Source: Paenarthrobacter nitroguajacolicus
GTDB taxonomy: Bacteria; Actinomycetota; Actinomycetes; Actinomycetales; Micrococcaceae
Reading direction: 5' to 3'
Length of the DNA stretch: 64,000 bases
NCBI RefSeq assembly: GCF_029952445.1
Contig: NZ_JAQPPK010000005.1
Coordinates: forward strand, 62,001 to 126,000
Under the pieces are notes generated by a model. The model had not been told where the DNA came from. It saw only the letters and a program-made list of their open reading frames with translations, and did not search any database. Position 1 is the stretch's first letter, and each line of letters opens with the position of its first letter. Both the position numbers and the translations under genes were made by a program. Below, piece by piece: positions 45,295 to 54,247 of this stretch.

Positions 45295-46350
45295 CTATCT
45301 AATCATGATCCAGGCAGCCCCCAAGCCCAGCGTAGCGATGATCAGCCAGGACCCCAGCGCCACCAGGGCGGCCCGCCCACCCGTGTGGATCAGCGTCCTG
45401 ACACGCACGGCAGAGCCCAAACCGAACAACGCCGACGCCAGGAGGAGGTCCTGTGCCACCGCAGCTGCTTCCAGGACTTCCGGAGATGCCCAACCGAGGG
45501 AACGCACCGCCACCATCGCAATGAAGCCGACCACGAAGAGCGGCACGATGGGCGGGAACTTGCCGTCGACGTCGCCCGCATTAGCCGCGCCGATGGCACG
45601 CTGCCGTACGTGTTGGACCCGCTGGTGCAGCCCGGCTGCTGCCACAATGGGCGCCAGGAGAACCACCCGGGTCAGTTTGACGACGACGGCGATCGCCAGG
45701 GCCGCAGTTCCCGCGGTTTGCGCCGTGGCCACCACTTGGCCCACGTCGTGCACGGATGCACCGGTCCAGGCTCCGAACTGCTCCGGATTGAGCTTCAACG
45801 GATGCATCAGGAGCGGCAGCACGCCAATGGCAAGCGTTCCACACAGGGTGACCAGCGCTACCGGCAGCACGGTGTCCTGGTGCTTGATGCGCCGTACGGC
45901 CGCCATGGCCCCGATGGCGGAGGCCCCGCAGATGGAAAACCCGGTAGCGATCAACAAGGAGGCATCAGCTGGCAGGCGCAGCAAGCGCGCCAAGCCATAC
46001 GTTCCGGCAAAACTCACCAGGACCACGCCAGCAATCAGGAGCAACGACAACCAGCCGAGGCCCAGAACGTCCCACACACTGACCTTGAGCCCGAGCAACA
46101 CAATGCCGGCACGCATCAGGTGCTTTCCCGCGAAGTCCAGGCCGGCCCGGGCGCGCCCCGCAACCACCACGGCAGTCCCCGGTATATTTGCTGAGAGCAA
46201 GCCCAAGGCAACAGCAAGCGTCATGACTGGTATGACTGAAACGACGGGTAAAACTGCGTGGATGGTGAAGGCAAGGCCAATCGCGGCGACGCTCAGGACC
46301 AACCCTGGCCCCAGCCGTGACAGCTGGGACGTGAGTCTGTTGAAGGGCAT
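45295..46350 (-). CDS. YeiH/UPF0324 family putative sulfate exporter
   Basis: This 351-residue membrane protein has about ten helices. Family motifs are GRARAGLDFAGKHLMRAGIVLLG near residue 64, GFSICGASAIGAMA near 137 and WTGASVHDVGQVVATA near 195. YeiH proteins are labelled putative sulfate exporters, but the substrate is unproven. It is divergent from the ATP-grasp operon and leads into pepN. Confidence 0.86.
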   Translation of the reverse strand: MPFNRLTSQLSRLGPGLVLSVAAIGLAFTIHAVLPVVSVIPVMTLAVALGLLSANIPGTAVVVAGRARAGLDFAGKHLMRAGIVLLGLKVSVWDVLGLGWLSLLLIAGVVLVSFAGTYGLARLLRLPADASLLIATGFSICGASAIGAMAAVRRIKHQDTVLPVALVTLCGTLAIGVLPLLMHPLKLNPEQFGAWTGASVHDVGQVVATAQTAGTAALAIAVVVKLTRVVLLAPIVAAAGLHQRVQHVRQRAIGAANAGDVDGKFPPIVPLFVVGFIAMVAVRSLGWASPEVLEAAAVAQDLLLASALFGLGSAVRVRTLIHTGGRAALVALGSWLIIATLGLGAAWIMIR

Positions 46351-46461
46351 GCCTCAACCCTGCCGGATGGGGGCACGGAAGGCGAAACCGGGAGCACCCG
46401 GAAACCGCGACACAATCAGTGCGTAATGCGCTCGACTCAAAAAGGTGATTGTCTGATTCCC

Positions 46462-48018
46462 ATGTCTGACCTATTCCAGGATTACTCCGAGGCCGCTGCG
46501 CGCAGTGGAGCCTACGACGAGATGTTTGCCCCCGGCCACGTTGCCAGAAAATCCTACGGTCAGGTCTCCGGTGCCCTCCGCGAGCTTTCCCTGGCGGATG
46601 TCACGGCCCGTGCCGACTCCATGGCACGGACCTTCCTGGACCGTGGCGTCACCTTCGACTATGCGGGGGAGGAGCGTCCCTTCCCGCTGGACATCGTCCC
46701 GCGGGTCATCCCTGCCGACGAATGGGACGTGCTGGAACGCGGCGTTGCCCAGCGGGTCAGGGCACTCGAAGCGTTCCTCAACGACGTCTACGGACGGATG
46801 GCCGTGGTGGCGGACGGCGTCATACCGCGGCAGCTCGTCACCACCAGCGCCCACTTCCACCGTGCCGTCCACGGATTCGAACCCTCAGGCGGCGTCCGTG
46901 TCCACGTTTCCGGCATCGACGTCGTCCGTGACGCTGCCGGTACGTTCCGGGTGCTCGAGGACAACGTCCGCGTCCCGTCCGGTGTCAGCTACGTCCTGGA
47001 AAACCGCAGGGCAATGGCGAAAGGTCTGCCGGAGGCCTTCGGCCAGCAACACATCAGGCCTGTTGAAGAGTACCCCCGGCGGCTTCTGTCGGCCCTGCGC
47101 AAGACCGCACCGGCCGGCGTCGACGATCCCACGGTGGTCGTCCTGACGCCGGGCGTCTTCAACAGCGCGTACTTCGAGCACACGCTCCTGGCAGGACTCA
47201 TGGGCGTGGAGCTCGTGGAAGGCCGTGACCTCATTTGCCGCGGAAACCGTGTCTACATGCGGACCACTGCCGGCGAACAACGTGTGGACGTCATCTACAA
47301 ACGCATCGATGACGACTTCCTGGATCCCTTGCAGTTCCGCTCGGATTCCATGCTCGGCTGCCCGGGCCTGGTCAACGCGGCCCGCGCCGGGGGAGTGACC
47401 ATTGCCAACGCCGTGGGCAACGGAGTGGCCGATGACAAGCTCGTGTACAGTTACGTGCCTGACTTGATCCGGTACTACCTTCACGAAGAGCCAATCATCG
47501 CCAACGTCGACACTTTCCGCCTCGAGGAAAAGGAAGCCCGGGAACATGTCCTGGACCGCCTCGAGGAGCTGGTGGTCAAGCCCGTCGACGGTTCGGGCGG
47601 AAAGGGATTGGTCATCGGTCCCGACGCGTCCAAGGAAGAACTGGATGCCTTGCGCAAACGGGTGATTGCCGATCCCCGCGGATGGATCGCCCAGCCCGTG
47701 CTGCAGCTCTCCACCGTCCCCACGCTATCCGGAGACAAATTCGGGCCGCGGCACGTAGACCTGCGTCCATTTGCAGTCAACGACGGCGACGACGTGTGGG
47801 TCCTCCCCGGCGGCCTCACCCGTGTCGCGCTCAAGGAGGGCTCACTGATCGTGAACTCCAGCCAGGGCGGTGGCTCAAAGGACACGTGGGTTCTGGCCAA
47901 CTCGCCGCAGATGCCGGCCGAGGTCATCCCGCGCCAGTCCGTCACCCTGCGTGAACAGGTTTCCGTATGGCCCGTTGAAAGCAACTGGCGCGACCGCCAA
48001 ACGGAGCAGCAGCAGTGA
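46462..48018 (+). CDS. Circularly permuted ATP-grasp protein (DUF404/DUF407)
   Basis: This should form an amide or peptide-like bond using ATP; the substrate is unknown. The ATG at 46462 gives MSDLFQDYSEAAARSG and 518 residues; an in-frame ATG at 46426 has no ribosome site. Motifs are RVLEDNVRVPSGVSYVLENR near residue 153, VIYKRIDDDFLDPLQF near 275 and the nucleotide Lys loop VVKPVDGSGGKGLV near 372. It forms an operon with the alpha-E and transglutaminase genes, a combination known widely in bacteria and predicted to make or attach a peptide. Confidence 0.88.
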   Translation: MSDLFQDYSEAAARSGAYDEMFAPGHVARKSYGQVSGALRELSLADVTARADSMARTFLDRGVTFDYAGEERPFPLDIVPRVIPADEWDVLERGVAQRVRALEAFLNDVYGRMAVVADGVIPRQLVTTSAHFHRAVHGFEPSGGVRVHVSGIDVVRDAAGTFRVLEDNVRVPSGVSYVLENRRAMAKGLPEAFGQQHIRPVEEYPRRLLSALRKTAPAGVDDPTVVVLTPGVFNSAYFEHTLLAGLMGVELVEGRDLICRGNRVYMRTTAGEQRVDVIYKRIDDDFLDPLQFRSDSMLGCPGLVNAARAGGVTIANAVGNGVADDKLVYSYVPDLIRYYLHEEPIIANVDTFRLEEKEAREHVLDRLEELVVKPVDGSGGKGLVIGPDASKEELDALRKRVIADPRGWIAQPVLQLSTVPTLSGDKFGPRHVDLRPFAVNDGDDVWVLPGGLTRVALKEGSLIVNSSQGGGSKDTWVLANSPQMPAEVIPRQSVTLREQVSVWPVESNWRDRQTEQQQ

Positions 48019-48076
48019 ACCCGCTCCAACCACCACTTGAACTTCGACATGCACCACGCGAAGGAGGCACAGCCGC

Positions 48077-49003
48077 ATGCTGAGCCGTATTGCTGAGTCA
48101 CTCTTTTGGATCGGCCGCTACGTAGAGCGGGCTGACGGTACCGCCCGGATCCTGGACGTGCACCTGGAGCGCCTTAACCACCTCCCCCTTGAAGAGCAGC
48201 GCAGCGTCGCCAGGGAGCTGCTTGCCGTCATGGGCGCCAAACCGCAGAGCGAGGACTTCGGCCTGCCCGAGCTTCTCCACGCACTGGCCTATGACAAGCA
48301 CAGCGCTTCCTCCATTGCCGGTTCCCTCGGGGCTGCCCGCGAAAACGCGCGTCGAGCCCGGGAAACGGTGTCGCAATCCCTCTGGGAAAGCCTGAACACC
48401 ACGTATTACGGCCTGAACCAGCACCGCAAGGACGTGGTGGGCACGTATCGCTTCTGCAACTGGGTACTGGAGCGGACAGCCATGGTACGCGGGCTTGCGG
48501 ACACCACCGTCAGCCACGACGAAAGCTGGCTGTTCATGGTGCTGGGACGCTCGTTGGAACGTGCTGATATGACGGCCCGCATGCTGTCCACCCGCGACGT
48601 ACAGTCCGCCGGGATGTCCTGGGTGAACATGCTGCGATGCGCCGGCGCCTACGAGTCCTTCATCCGGACCCGGCGGGCGGCTTTCGGTGACCAGCACGCG
48701 GCCGAATTCCTGCTCCTGGACCGTCTGTTCCCACGCTCCATCGTGTACGCGCTGCGCGACGCCGATGAGTGCCTTGCCAAGCTGGACCCGTCGGCGCAGC
48801 GCGTCGGCTTCATCAACGATGCCCGCCGCATCGTGGGCCAGGCCCGCACCTTCCTGGAGTTCCACCGCACCGATGACCTGATGTCCGAACTGCCCGAGCA
48901 CATGGAACGTGTGCAAAAGGCCGTGACCCAGGCATCTGACGCGATTTCCCGTAAGTACTTCAATCAGGCTGATGAGCACGCCTGGGTGGGAGAAGTTTCA
49001 TGA
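48077..49003 (+). CDS. Alpha-E domain (DUF403) protein
   Basis: This 308-residue helical protein starts MLSRIAESLFWIGRYVERADGTARILDVH, the usual start of the family, with GGAGG upstream. Other family motifs are RENARRARETVSQSLWESLN near residue 95 and SLERADMTARML near 155. It is almost always found with the DUF404/DUF407 ATP-grasp, as here. Its activity is unknown. It overlaps the transglutaminase gene by 4 bp (ATGA). Confidence 0.92.
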   Translation: MLSRIAESLFWIGRYVERADGTARILDVHLERLNHLPLEEQRSVARELLAVMGAKPQSEDFGLPELLHALAYDKHSASSIAGSLGAARENARRARETVSQSLWESLNTTYYGLNQHRKDVVGTYRFCNWVLERTAMVRGLADTTVSHDESWLFMVLGRSLERADMTARMLSTRDVQSAGMSWVNMLRCAGAYESFIRTRRAAFGDQHAAEFLLLDRLFPRSIVYALRDADECLAKLDPSAQRVGFINDARRIVGQARTFLEFHRTDDLMSELPEHMERVQKAVTQASDAISRKYFNQADEHAWVGEVS

Positions 49004-49851
49004 CCCGGCTGAGCATCGTCCATAAGACGGCCTACAAGTACAACCGCCGCGTGACGTTGTCCTACAACGAGGCACGGATGACTCCGTTGACTGACGGCCA
49101 ACAAGTGGTGCTGGAATCCTCCCTCAAGGTCTCGCCCAACCAGGCCTCCGTCAGCACCTACCGCGACTATTGGGGAACCCGTGTCACGGCCTTCGACATG
49201 CAGATGCCCCACGAGAGCCTCGAGGTCCTTGCCACGGCCACCGTGGAAGTGCACCGCACGGAGCGGGTGGCCGTGGAAGATGACATCGTGGGCTGGGACG
49301 TCATGGCCTCCGAAAAAGTCCAGGACGAATTCAGCGATTGGCTTCCCCAGTCACGGCTCAGCGGCCCGGGGGAGGAAGTCCTGGGCATCGTTCCCGGGAT
49401 CGTTGAAGGCAAGAATCCACATGAGGCAGCGCTGGCGGTTTTCGCGTGGATGGCCGGCGAAATGACCTACATGAAGGGCTCCACCGGCGTGACGACGAAC
49501 GCCGAGCAAGCGTGGTCGCAGCGTCAAGGCGTATGCCAGGACCTTGCCCACCTTGCCATCGGTGCCCTGCGCTGCAGCGGCATCCCCGCGCGCTACGTCT
49601 CCGGGTACATCCATCCCCGGTCCTCGGCCGACATCGGTGAAACTGTGGCCGGGCAATCGCACGCGTGGCTCGAATGGTGGGATGGGGAGTGGCGCAGCTG
49701 GGACCCCACCAACCACAAGCCGGCAGGTGACTACCACGTCACAGTGGCAAGGGGCCGTGACTACCGGGATGTTCCGCCGCTTAAAGGCATCCTCTCCGGT
49801 GGCGGCGGCTCGGGACTCTCCGTGTCCGTGGAGATAACCCGCCTCGCCTAG
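49000..49851 (+). CDS. Transglutaminase-like protease/transferase
   Basis: This 283-residue protein has an N-terminal beta domain (RLSIVHKTAYKYNRRVTLSYNEARM) and a transglutaminase core. The triad is in QGVCQDLAHLAIGALR (Cys near residue 178), GQSHAWLEWWDGEW (His near 219) and WDPTNHK (Asp near 234). It may cleave or transfer the product of the ATP-grasp enzyme. It ends the three-gene operon before a long hairpin. Confidence 0.9.
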   Translation: MTRLSIVHKTAYKYNRRVTLSYNEARMTPLTDGQQVVLESSLKVSPNQASVSTYRDYWGTRVTAFDMQMPHESLEVLATATVEVHRTERVAVEDDIVGWDVMASEKVQDEFSDWLPQSRLSGPGEEVLGIVPGIVEGKNPHEAALAVFAWMAGEMTYMKGSTGVTTNAEQAWSQRQGVCQDLAHLAIGALRCSGIPARYVSGYIHPRSSADIGETVAGQSHAWLEWWDGEWRSWDPTNHKPAGDYHVTVARGRDYRDVPPLKGILSGGGGSGLSVSVEITRLA

Positions 49852-49860
49852 AGATATTTC

Positions 49861-49907
49861 GTACAGCTAAGGCCCTTAAGACGTGCTCTTAAGGGCCTTA
49901 TCTGTAC
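49861..49907. terminator. Long hairpin terminator after the ATP-grasp operon
   Basis: A 14 bp stem joins 49868-49881 to 49887-49900, extended by a mismatch and 6 more pairs (49861-49866 with 49902-49907). It lies between convergent genes. Confidence 0.8.
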
Positions 49908-49925
49908 TCAAACTTTTGGCAGGGT

Positions 49926-51377
49926 TTACCAGGGCGAGGGCTTGTAGTCCTTGAGGAAGACACCGTACTGGTCTTCGCCCTTTTCGCCCATCACGATGGG
50001 GTCGTACACCCGGGCCGCTCCGTCCACCAGGTCCAAGGGAGCGTGGAAGCCCTCTTCCATGAGCCGGACTTTGGTGTAGTGCGGCCGTTCGTCGGTGATC
50101 CAGCCGGTGTCCACCGCGGTCATGAGGATGCCATCGGAGTCAAGCATCTCCTGGGCACTGGTCCGCGTCATCATGTTCAAGGCTGCCTTGGCCATGTTGG
50201 TGTGCGGGTGGCCGGGCCCTTTATAGGCACGCGAGAACTGCCCTTCCATGGCCGAGACGTTGACGATGTATTTCCGGTGCGCTGTGGAACGCTTCATGGC
50301 GTCCCGCAGCCGGCTGACCAACAGGAAGGGTGCGGTGACGTTGCAGAGCTGGACTTCGAGCATCTCCAACGGGTCCACCTCATCCACAACCTGGGTCCAG
50401 CTGTTGATCGAAGCGAGGTCGGGGACCAAGCCACCGGCGTCGATGGCAGTCCCAGACTCGATCCGCTCCAAGGAGGCCGAACCAGTGGACAGAGCCAGTG
50501 AAGTAATGGCATCGCCAGCCAGGACCGGGTGCTCGGTGACGCTGCTGGCCAGGGCCAAAGGGTGTTTGTCGTGGGCATGTCCGAACGTCACCAGCTCAGG
50601 ACCTCCGTTGGCAGCTTCGAGCGCCGCCGGCAACGGCTCGTCCTCGGCATCGACCAGGGGTTTGTAGGCGTTGCCTGAACGGCGCACAGTTTGCGCGGCG
50701 TTGTTAATGATGATGTCCAACGGGCCGGCCTCATTGAGGGAATCCGTCAACGCCATGACTTGTGCCGGATCGCGAAGGTCGATTCCAACAATCCTCAAGC
50801 GGTGCAGCCACTCGCTGCTGTCCTCCATGGCGGCGAATCGTCGTGCAGCGTCTTTGGGGAAGCGCGTGGTGATGGTGGTATGCGCTCCATCCCTGAGCAG
50901 GCGCAGGGCGATGTACATGCCGATTTTCGCGCGGCCACCGGTCAGCAAGGCCCGACGACCCGTGAGGTCTGTTCGGGCGTCCCGTTTGCTGTGGCTGAAA
51001 GCTGCGCATTCGGGGCACAGCTGGTGGTAAAAGGCATCCACCTGGGTGTAGTGCTTTTTGCAGATGTAGCAGGGCCGCGAGCGGATCAGGTGCCCGGCGA
51101 TCTCACCGGTAGCGGACGGAGCCAGCTTGTTGCCGCGGGTCTCGTCGTCGATCCGGTCCGGTGCCGCTGTGGCCGTCAGGGCAATAACGGCCCTGTCGGC
51201 TTCGGCGATCGAGTCGCGTTTGGTGACGCGGCGGTGGCGCTTGACGGCTTTGAACATCTTGCCGGTGGCACGCCGGACGGCAACGTAGTCCGGGTGCTCT
51301 TCGTCGTAGACGTGGATCGTGGTCAGAACCTTGAGGCAGGCCTGGATCTCTTCAGGCGTCAGATCGGTGGAGCTCAT
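49926..51377 (-). CDS. Zinc-ribbon and SDR fusion protein
   Basis: This 483-residue protein joins an N-terminal region and a four-Cys zinc ribbon (C103-x2-C106, C121-x2-C124) to a short-chain dehydrogenase fold. The cofactor loop TGGRAKIG is at 146-153 and NNAAQTVRR is the NAG-like motif near 226. The catalytic Ser is in VNVSAMEGQFSR, but the usual Y-x3-K reads TNMAK (in HTNMAKAALNMM), so the Tyr is missing. Substrate and pathway are unknown. It converges on the ATP-grasp operon and follows glgC on the same strand. Confidence 0.82.
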   Translation of the reverse strand: MSSTDLTPEEIQACLKVLTTIHVYDEEHPDYVAVRRATGKMFKAVKRHRRVTKRDSIAEADRAVIALTATAAPDRIDDETRGNKLAPSATGEIAGHLIRSRPCYICKKHYTQVDAFYHQLCPECAAFSHSKRDARTDLTGRRALLTGGRAKIGMYIALRLLRDGAHTTITTRFPKDAARRFAAMEDSSEWLHRLRIVGIDLRDPAQVMALTDSLNEAGPLDIIINNAAQTVRRSGNAYKPLVDAEDEPLPAALEAANGGPELVTFGHAHDKHPLALASSVTEHPVLAGDAITSLALSTGSASLERIESGTAIDAGGLVPDLASINSWTQVVDEVDPLEMLEVQLCNVTAPFLLVSRLRDAMKRSTAHRKYIVNVSAMEGQFSRAYKGPGHPHTNMAKAALNMMTRTSAQEMLDSDGILMTAVDTGWITDERPHYTKVRLMEEGFHAPLDLVDGAARVYDPIVMGEKGEDQYGVFLKDYKPSPW

Positions 51378-51431
51378 TGACCTGATTTTACAGCCTTGGG
51401 AGAGTGAGGACTGCCTCGGGCTCTGTCCGGT

Positions 51432-52826
51432 TCAGCTGGAAGCCGGCCCTGCCACGCGGGACTGGATCCCTGCGGCCACCTTCTCTGCGGAGTCGCGGAT
51501 TTCGGGGTCGTGGTGGGTGGCAACCTTGAGGGCCTCCGGCAACGCACCGCGATGCCGGGCAGACAACTCAAGTTCGGCCTCACCGGGCTCGGGAACAACC
51601 TGGCCCTTTGCCAGGACGGTGATTCCGGATTCGGTGACCTTGTACCCACGGGCTTTATCCAGGGCGGGGTCGAGTCCGATTGCTGCGCCTGCGGGTACTT
51701 TGACGTTCTTATCCAGGATGGCCCGGTTGATGACGGCACCTTCACCGACATAAACCTTGTCCATCAAAACGGAGTCCTGGACGCGGCTGCCTGCCGCGAC
51801 GTAGGCATCGTTGGAAAGCACGGAGCCCTCAACGATGCCACCGGAAATCACGACGCCGCTGGCCACGATCGAATCCAAGGCCGTACCCACGGTGTTGTTC
51901 CCGCCACGGACGAACTTTGCCGGCGGGGAAATGCTTTGGCGGGTATAAATCGGCCACTCGGAGTTGTACAGGTTGAATACCGGCACAGGGGAGATGAGGT
52001 CCATATGGGCGTCGTAGAACGAATCGATGGTACCGACGTCGCGCCAGTAGGTACGGTCACGGTCAGTGGCACCGGGAATGTCGTTCAAGGTGAAGTCATA
52101 GACGCCCGCTTCGCCTTGGTCCACGAAGTAGGGAATGATGTCCCCGCCCATGTCGTGTTTGGTGTCGAGGCGTTCAGCATCCACGTGGAGCGCTTCAACC
52201 AGGGCATCGGCGTTGAAGACGTAGTTACCCATGGAAGCCAGGAACTGCGACGGATCCGCTGCCAGCCCGGGGGTGCTGGCAGGTTTCTCCACGAAGGCGG
52301 CGATCTTTTGGGGATCGTTCTGGTCCACCTCGATGACGCCGAACTGGTTGGCCATGTTCAGCGGCTGGCGGACGGCGGCAACAGTGGCCTTGGCGCCGCT
52401 TGCGATGTGCTGCTCCACCATCTGGGAGAAGTCCATGCGGTAAACGTGGTCCGCGCCGACCACTACCACGATGTCCGGGGCGTCATCGTGGATCAGGTTC
52501 AACGACTGGTAGATGGCATTGGCGCTGCCCAGGAACCAGCTCTTGCCCACGCGCTGCTGCGCTGGTACGGAAGCCACATAACGGCCCAGCTGAGTAGACA
52601 TCCGCCACGTTTCGGAGATATGCCGGTCAAGGCTGTGTGATTTGTACTGCGTAAGCACCACGATTTTCAAATATCCCGAATTCACGAGATTCGACAGTGC
52701 AAAGTCGATTAACCTGTAGCCGCCAGCAAACGGAACGGCCGGTTTGGCCCGATCCGCTGTCAGCGGCATGAGTCGGTTGCCTTCGCCGCCTGCCAATACG
52801 ATTGCCAAAACTTTCTTCAACGCCAT
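51432..52826 (-). CDS. glgC: Glucose-1-phosphate adenylyltransferase
   Basis: This makes ADP-glucose from glucose 1-phosphate and ATP for glycogen synthesis. The ATG at 52826, with GGGGAG eight bases before it, gives 464 residues. The nucleotidyl-transfer motif is in [20 protein letters not shown] near residue 11, FVEKPAS near 188 and the C-terminal left-handed beta helix has [15 protein letters not shown]. It is divergent from glgA across about 100 bp, so both are probably regulated together. Confidence 0.95.
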   Translation of the reverse strand: MALKKVLAIVLAGGEGNRLMPLTADRAKPAVPFAGGYRLIDFALSNLVNSGYLKIVVLTQYKSHSLDRHISETWRMSTQLGRYVASVPAQQRVGKSWFLGSANAIYQSLNLIHDDAPDIVVVVGADHVYRMDFSQMVEQHIASGAKATVAAVRQPLNMANQFGVIEVDQNDPQKIAAFVEKPASTPGLAADPSQFLASMGNYVFNADALVEALHVDAERLDTKHDMGGDIIPYFVDQGEAGVYDFTLNDIPGATDRDRTYWRDVGTIDSFYDAHMDLISPVPVFNLYNSEWPIYTRQSISPPAKFVRGGNNTVGTALDSIVASGVVISGGIVEGSVLSNDAYVAAGSRVQDSVLMDKVYVGEGAVINRAILDKNVKVPAGAAIGLDPALDKARGYKVTESGITVLAKGQVVPEPGEAELELSARHRGALPEALKVATHHDPEIRDSAEKVAAGIQSRVAGPASS

Positions 52827-52925
52827 GGTCACAGCTCCCCGTACGTCTTCGTATCCCCCAAAAGTCCGATTTTCCGGACCCTTTCACACTAGAACACATA
52901 CGCCGGAACGACTACGTTGGTTAGC

Positions 52926-54122
52926 GTGCGAATAGACATTGTGACTAAAGAATTCCCTCCGGAAATTTATGGCGGTGCCGGTGTCCACGTTGCCGAGCTC
53001 AGCCGGGTGCTGGCGAAGCACGTCGACCTTCACGTCCGGGCGTTCGGCGCGCCCCGTGACGCGGACTACCATGGGGCCACCGTGGCCTCTTACGCCACGC
53101 CCGAAGACCTCGGCGATGCCAACGCTGCCCTCCAAACTCTCGGCGTCGACCTGCGGATCGTTCCGGACATTGCGGGAGCGGACCTTGTCCACTCGCACAC
53201 CTGGTACGCCAACATGGCCGGACACCTGGCTTCACTGCTTCATGGCATTCCCCATGTCCTCAGCGCCCACAGCCTGGAACCACTGCGACCGTGGAAAGCG
53301 GAGCAGCTCGGCGGCGGTTACGCGTTGTCCTCCTGGGTGGAGAAAACGGCCTATGAGGCCGCAGCCGCCATCATCGCGGTTTCGGACGGCATGCGCCAGG
53401 ACATCCTCCGGAGTTACCCCAACGTTGATCCCGAAAAGGTCAAGGTAGTCCACAACGGCATTGACGTCTCCCTGTGGGAGCGCGATGAGGAAGATGATGC
53501 GATCCGGGCCCTGGGCATTGATCCTGCCAAGCCCAGCGTGGTGTTCGTAGGCCGCAACACCCGGCAAAAGGGGGTTCCGTACCTGCTGCGGGCGGCTTCG
53601 AGCCTTCCGGACGATGTCCAGTTGGTACTTTGCCTTGGCGCCGCGGACACACCGGAACTCGCTGCCGAAACAGCACGGCTCATCCAAGAACTGCAGACCA
53701 AGCGTGAGGGCGTGATCCTCATCGAAAGGATGCTCCCACGCAAGGAGCTCATCCAGGTCCTCAGCCATGCCACGGCTTTTGCCTGCCCTTCCATTTACGA
53801 GCCCTTGGGCATCGTCAACCTCGAAGCGATGGCCTGCGGCGCGGCCGTCGTCGCCAGTGCCACCGGTGGTATTCCCGAAGTGGTCCAGCATGGCGAAACG
53901 GGACTGCTGGTCCCCTTGGAGCAGGTCACCGACGGCACCGGCACTCCGCTGGATCCGGAGAAGTTCGTCAGTGATTTCGCTGCCGCCCTGAACCAGGTGG
54001 TCACGGATCCAGCCCGGGCACGTGAGATGGGCATTGCCGGCAGGCGCCGGGCCGAGGAGCATTTCTCGTGGGAGTCCATCACCGAAACCACCCTTGAGGT
54101 GTACCGCTCAGTACTGCGCTGA
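52926..54122 (+). CDS. glgA: Glycogen synthase, actinobacterial GT4 type
   Basis: This transfers glucose from ADP-glucose to alpha-glucan or to maltose 1-phosphate, as in the GlgM-type enzymes of actinobacteria. The GTG at 52926 gives MRIDIVTKEFPPEIYGGAGV and 398 residues; a TTG at 52917 is possible. Motifs are HSHTWYANM near residue 89, VFVGRNTRQKG near 205 and the GT4 motif SIYEPLGIVNLEAMACG near 293. At 398 residues it is shorter than E. coli GlgA (GT5), so the fold is GT4. It is divergent from glgC. Confidence 0.92.
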   Translation: MRIDIVTKEFPPEIYGGAGVHVAELSRVLAKHVDLHVRAFGAPRDADYHGATVASYATPEDLGDANAALQTLGVDLRIVPDIAGADLVHSHTWYANMAGHLASLLHGIPHVLSAHSLEPLRPWKAEQLGGGYALSSWVEKTAYEAAAAIIAVSDGMRQDILRSYPNVDPEKVKVVHNGIDVSLWERDEEDDAIRALGIDPAKPSVVFVGRNTRQKGVPYLLRAASSLPDDVQLVLCLGAADTPELAAETARLIQELQTKREGVILIERMLPRKELIQVLSHATAFACPSIYEPLGIVNLEAMACGAAVVASATGGIPEVVQHGETGLLVPLEQVTDGTGTPLDPEKFVSDFAAALNQVVTDPARAREMGIAGRRRAEEHFSWESITETTLEVYRSVLR

Positions 54123-54163
54123 CCTTGGGCACCGCAGGTGCCTTCCAACAGCACGCCAAACCT

Positions 54164-54201
54164 CGACGGCGCCGCCCCCTTTGGTGGGGACGGCGCCGTC
54201 G
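54164..54201 (+). terminator. Terminator after glgA
   Basis: Arms 54164-54179 and about 54184-54201 pair through CGACGGCGCCG and a shorter C-rich part with one mismatch, followed by TGGTTTTAA. Confidence 0.8.
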
Positions 54202-54247
54202 TGGTTTTAAGTTCCTTGATTGTTCACCGAACGGTACGGCAACCCTG

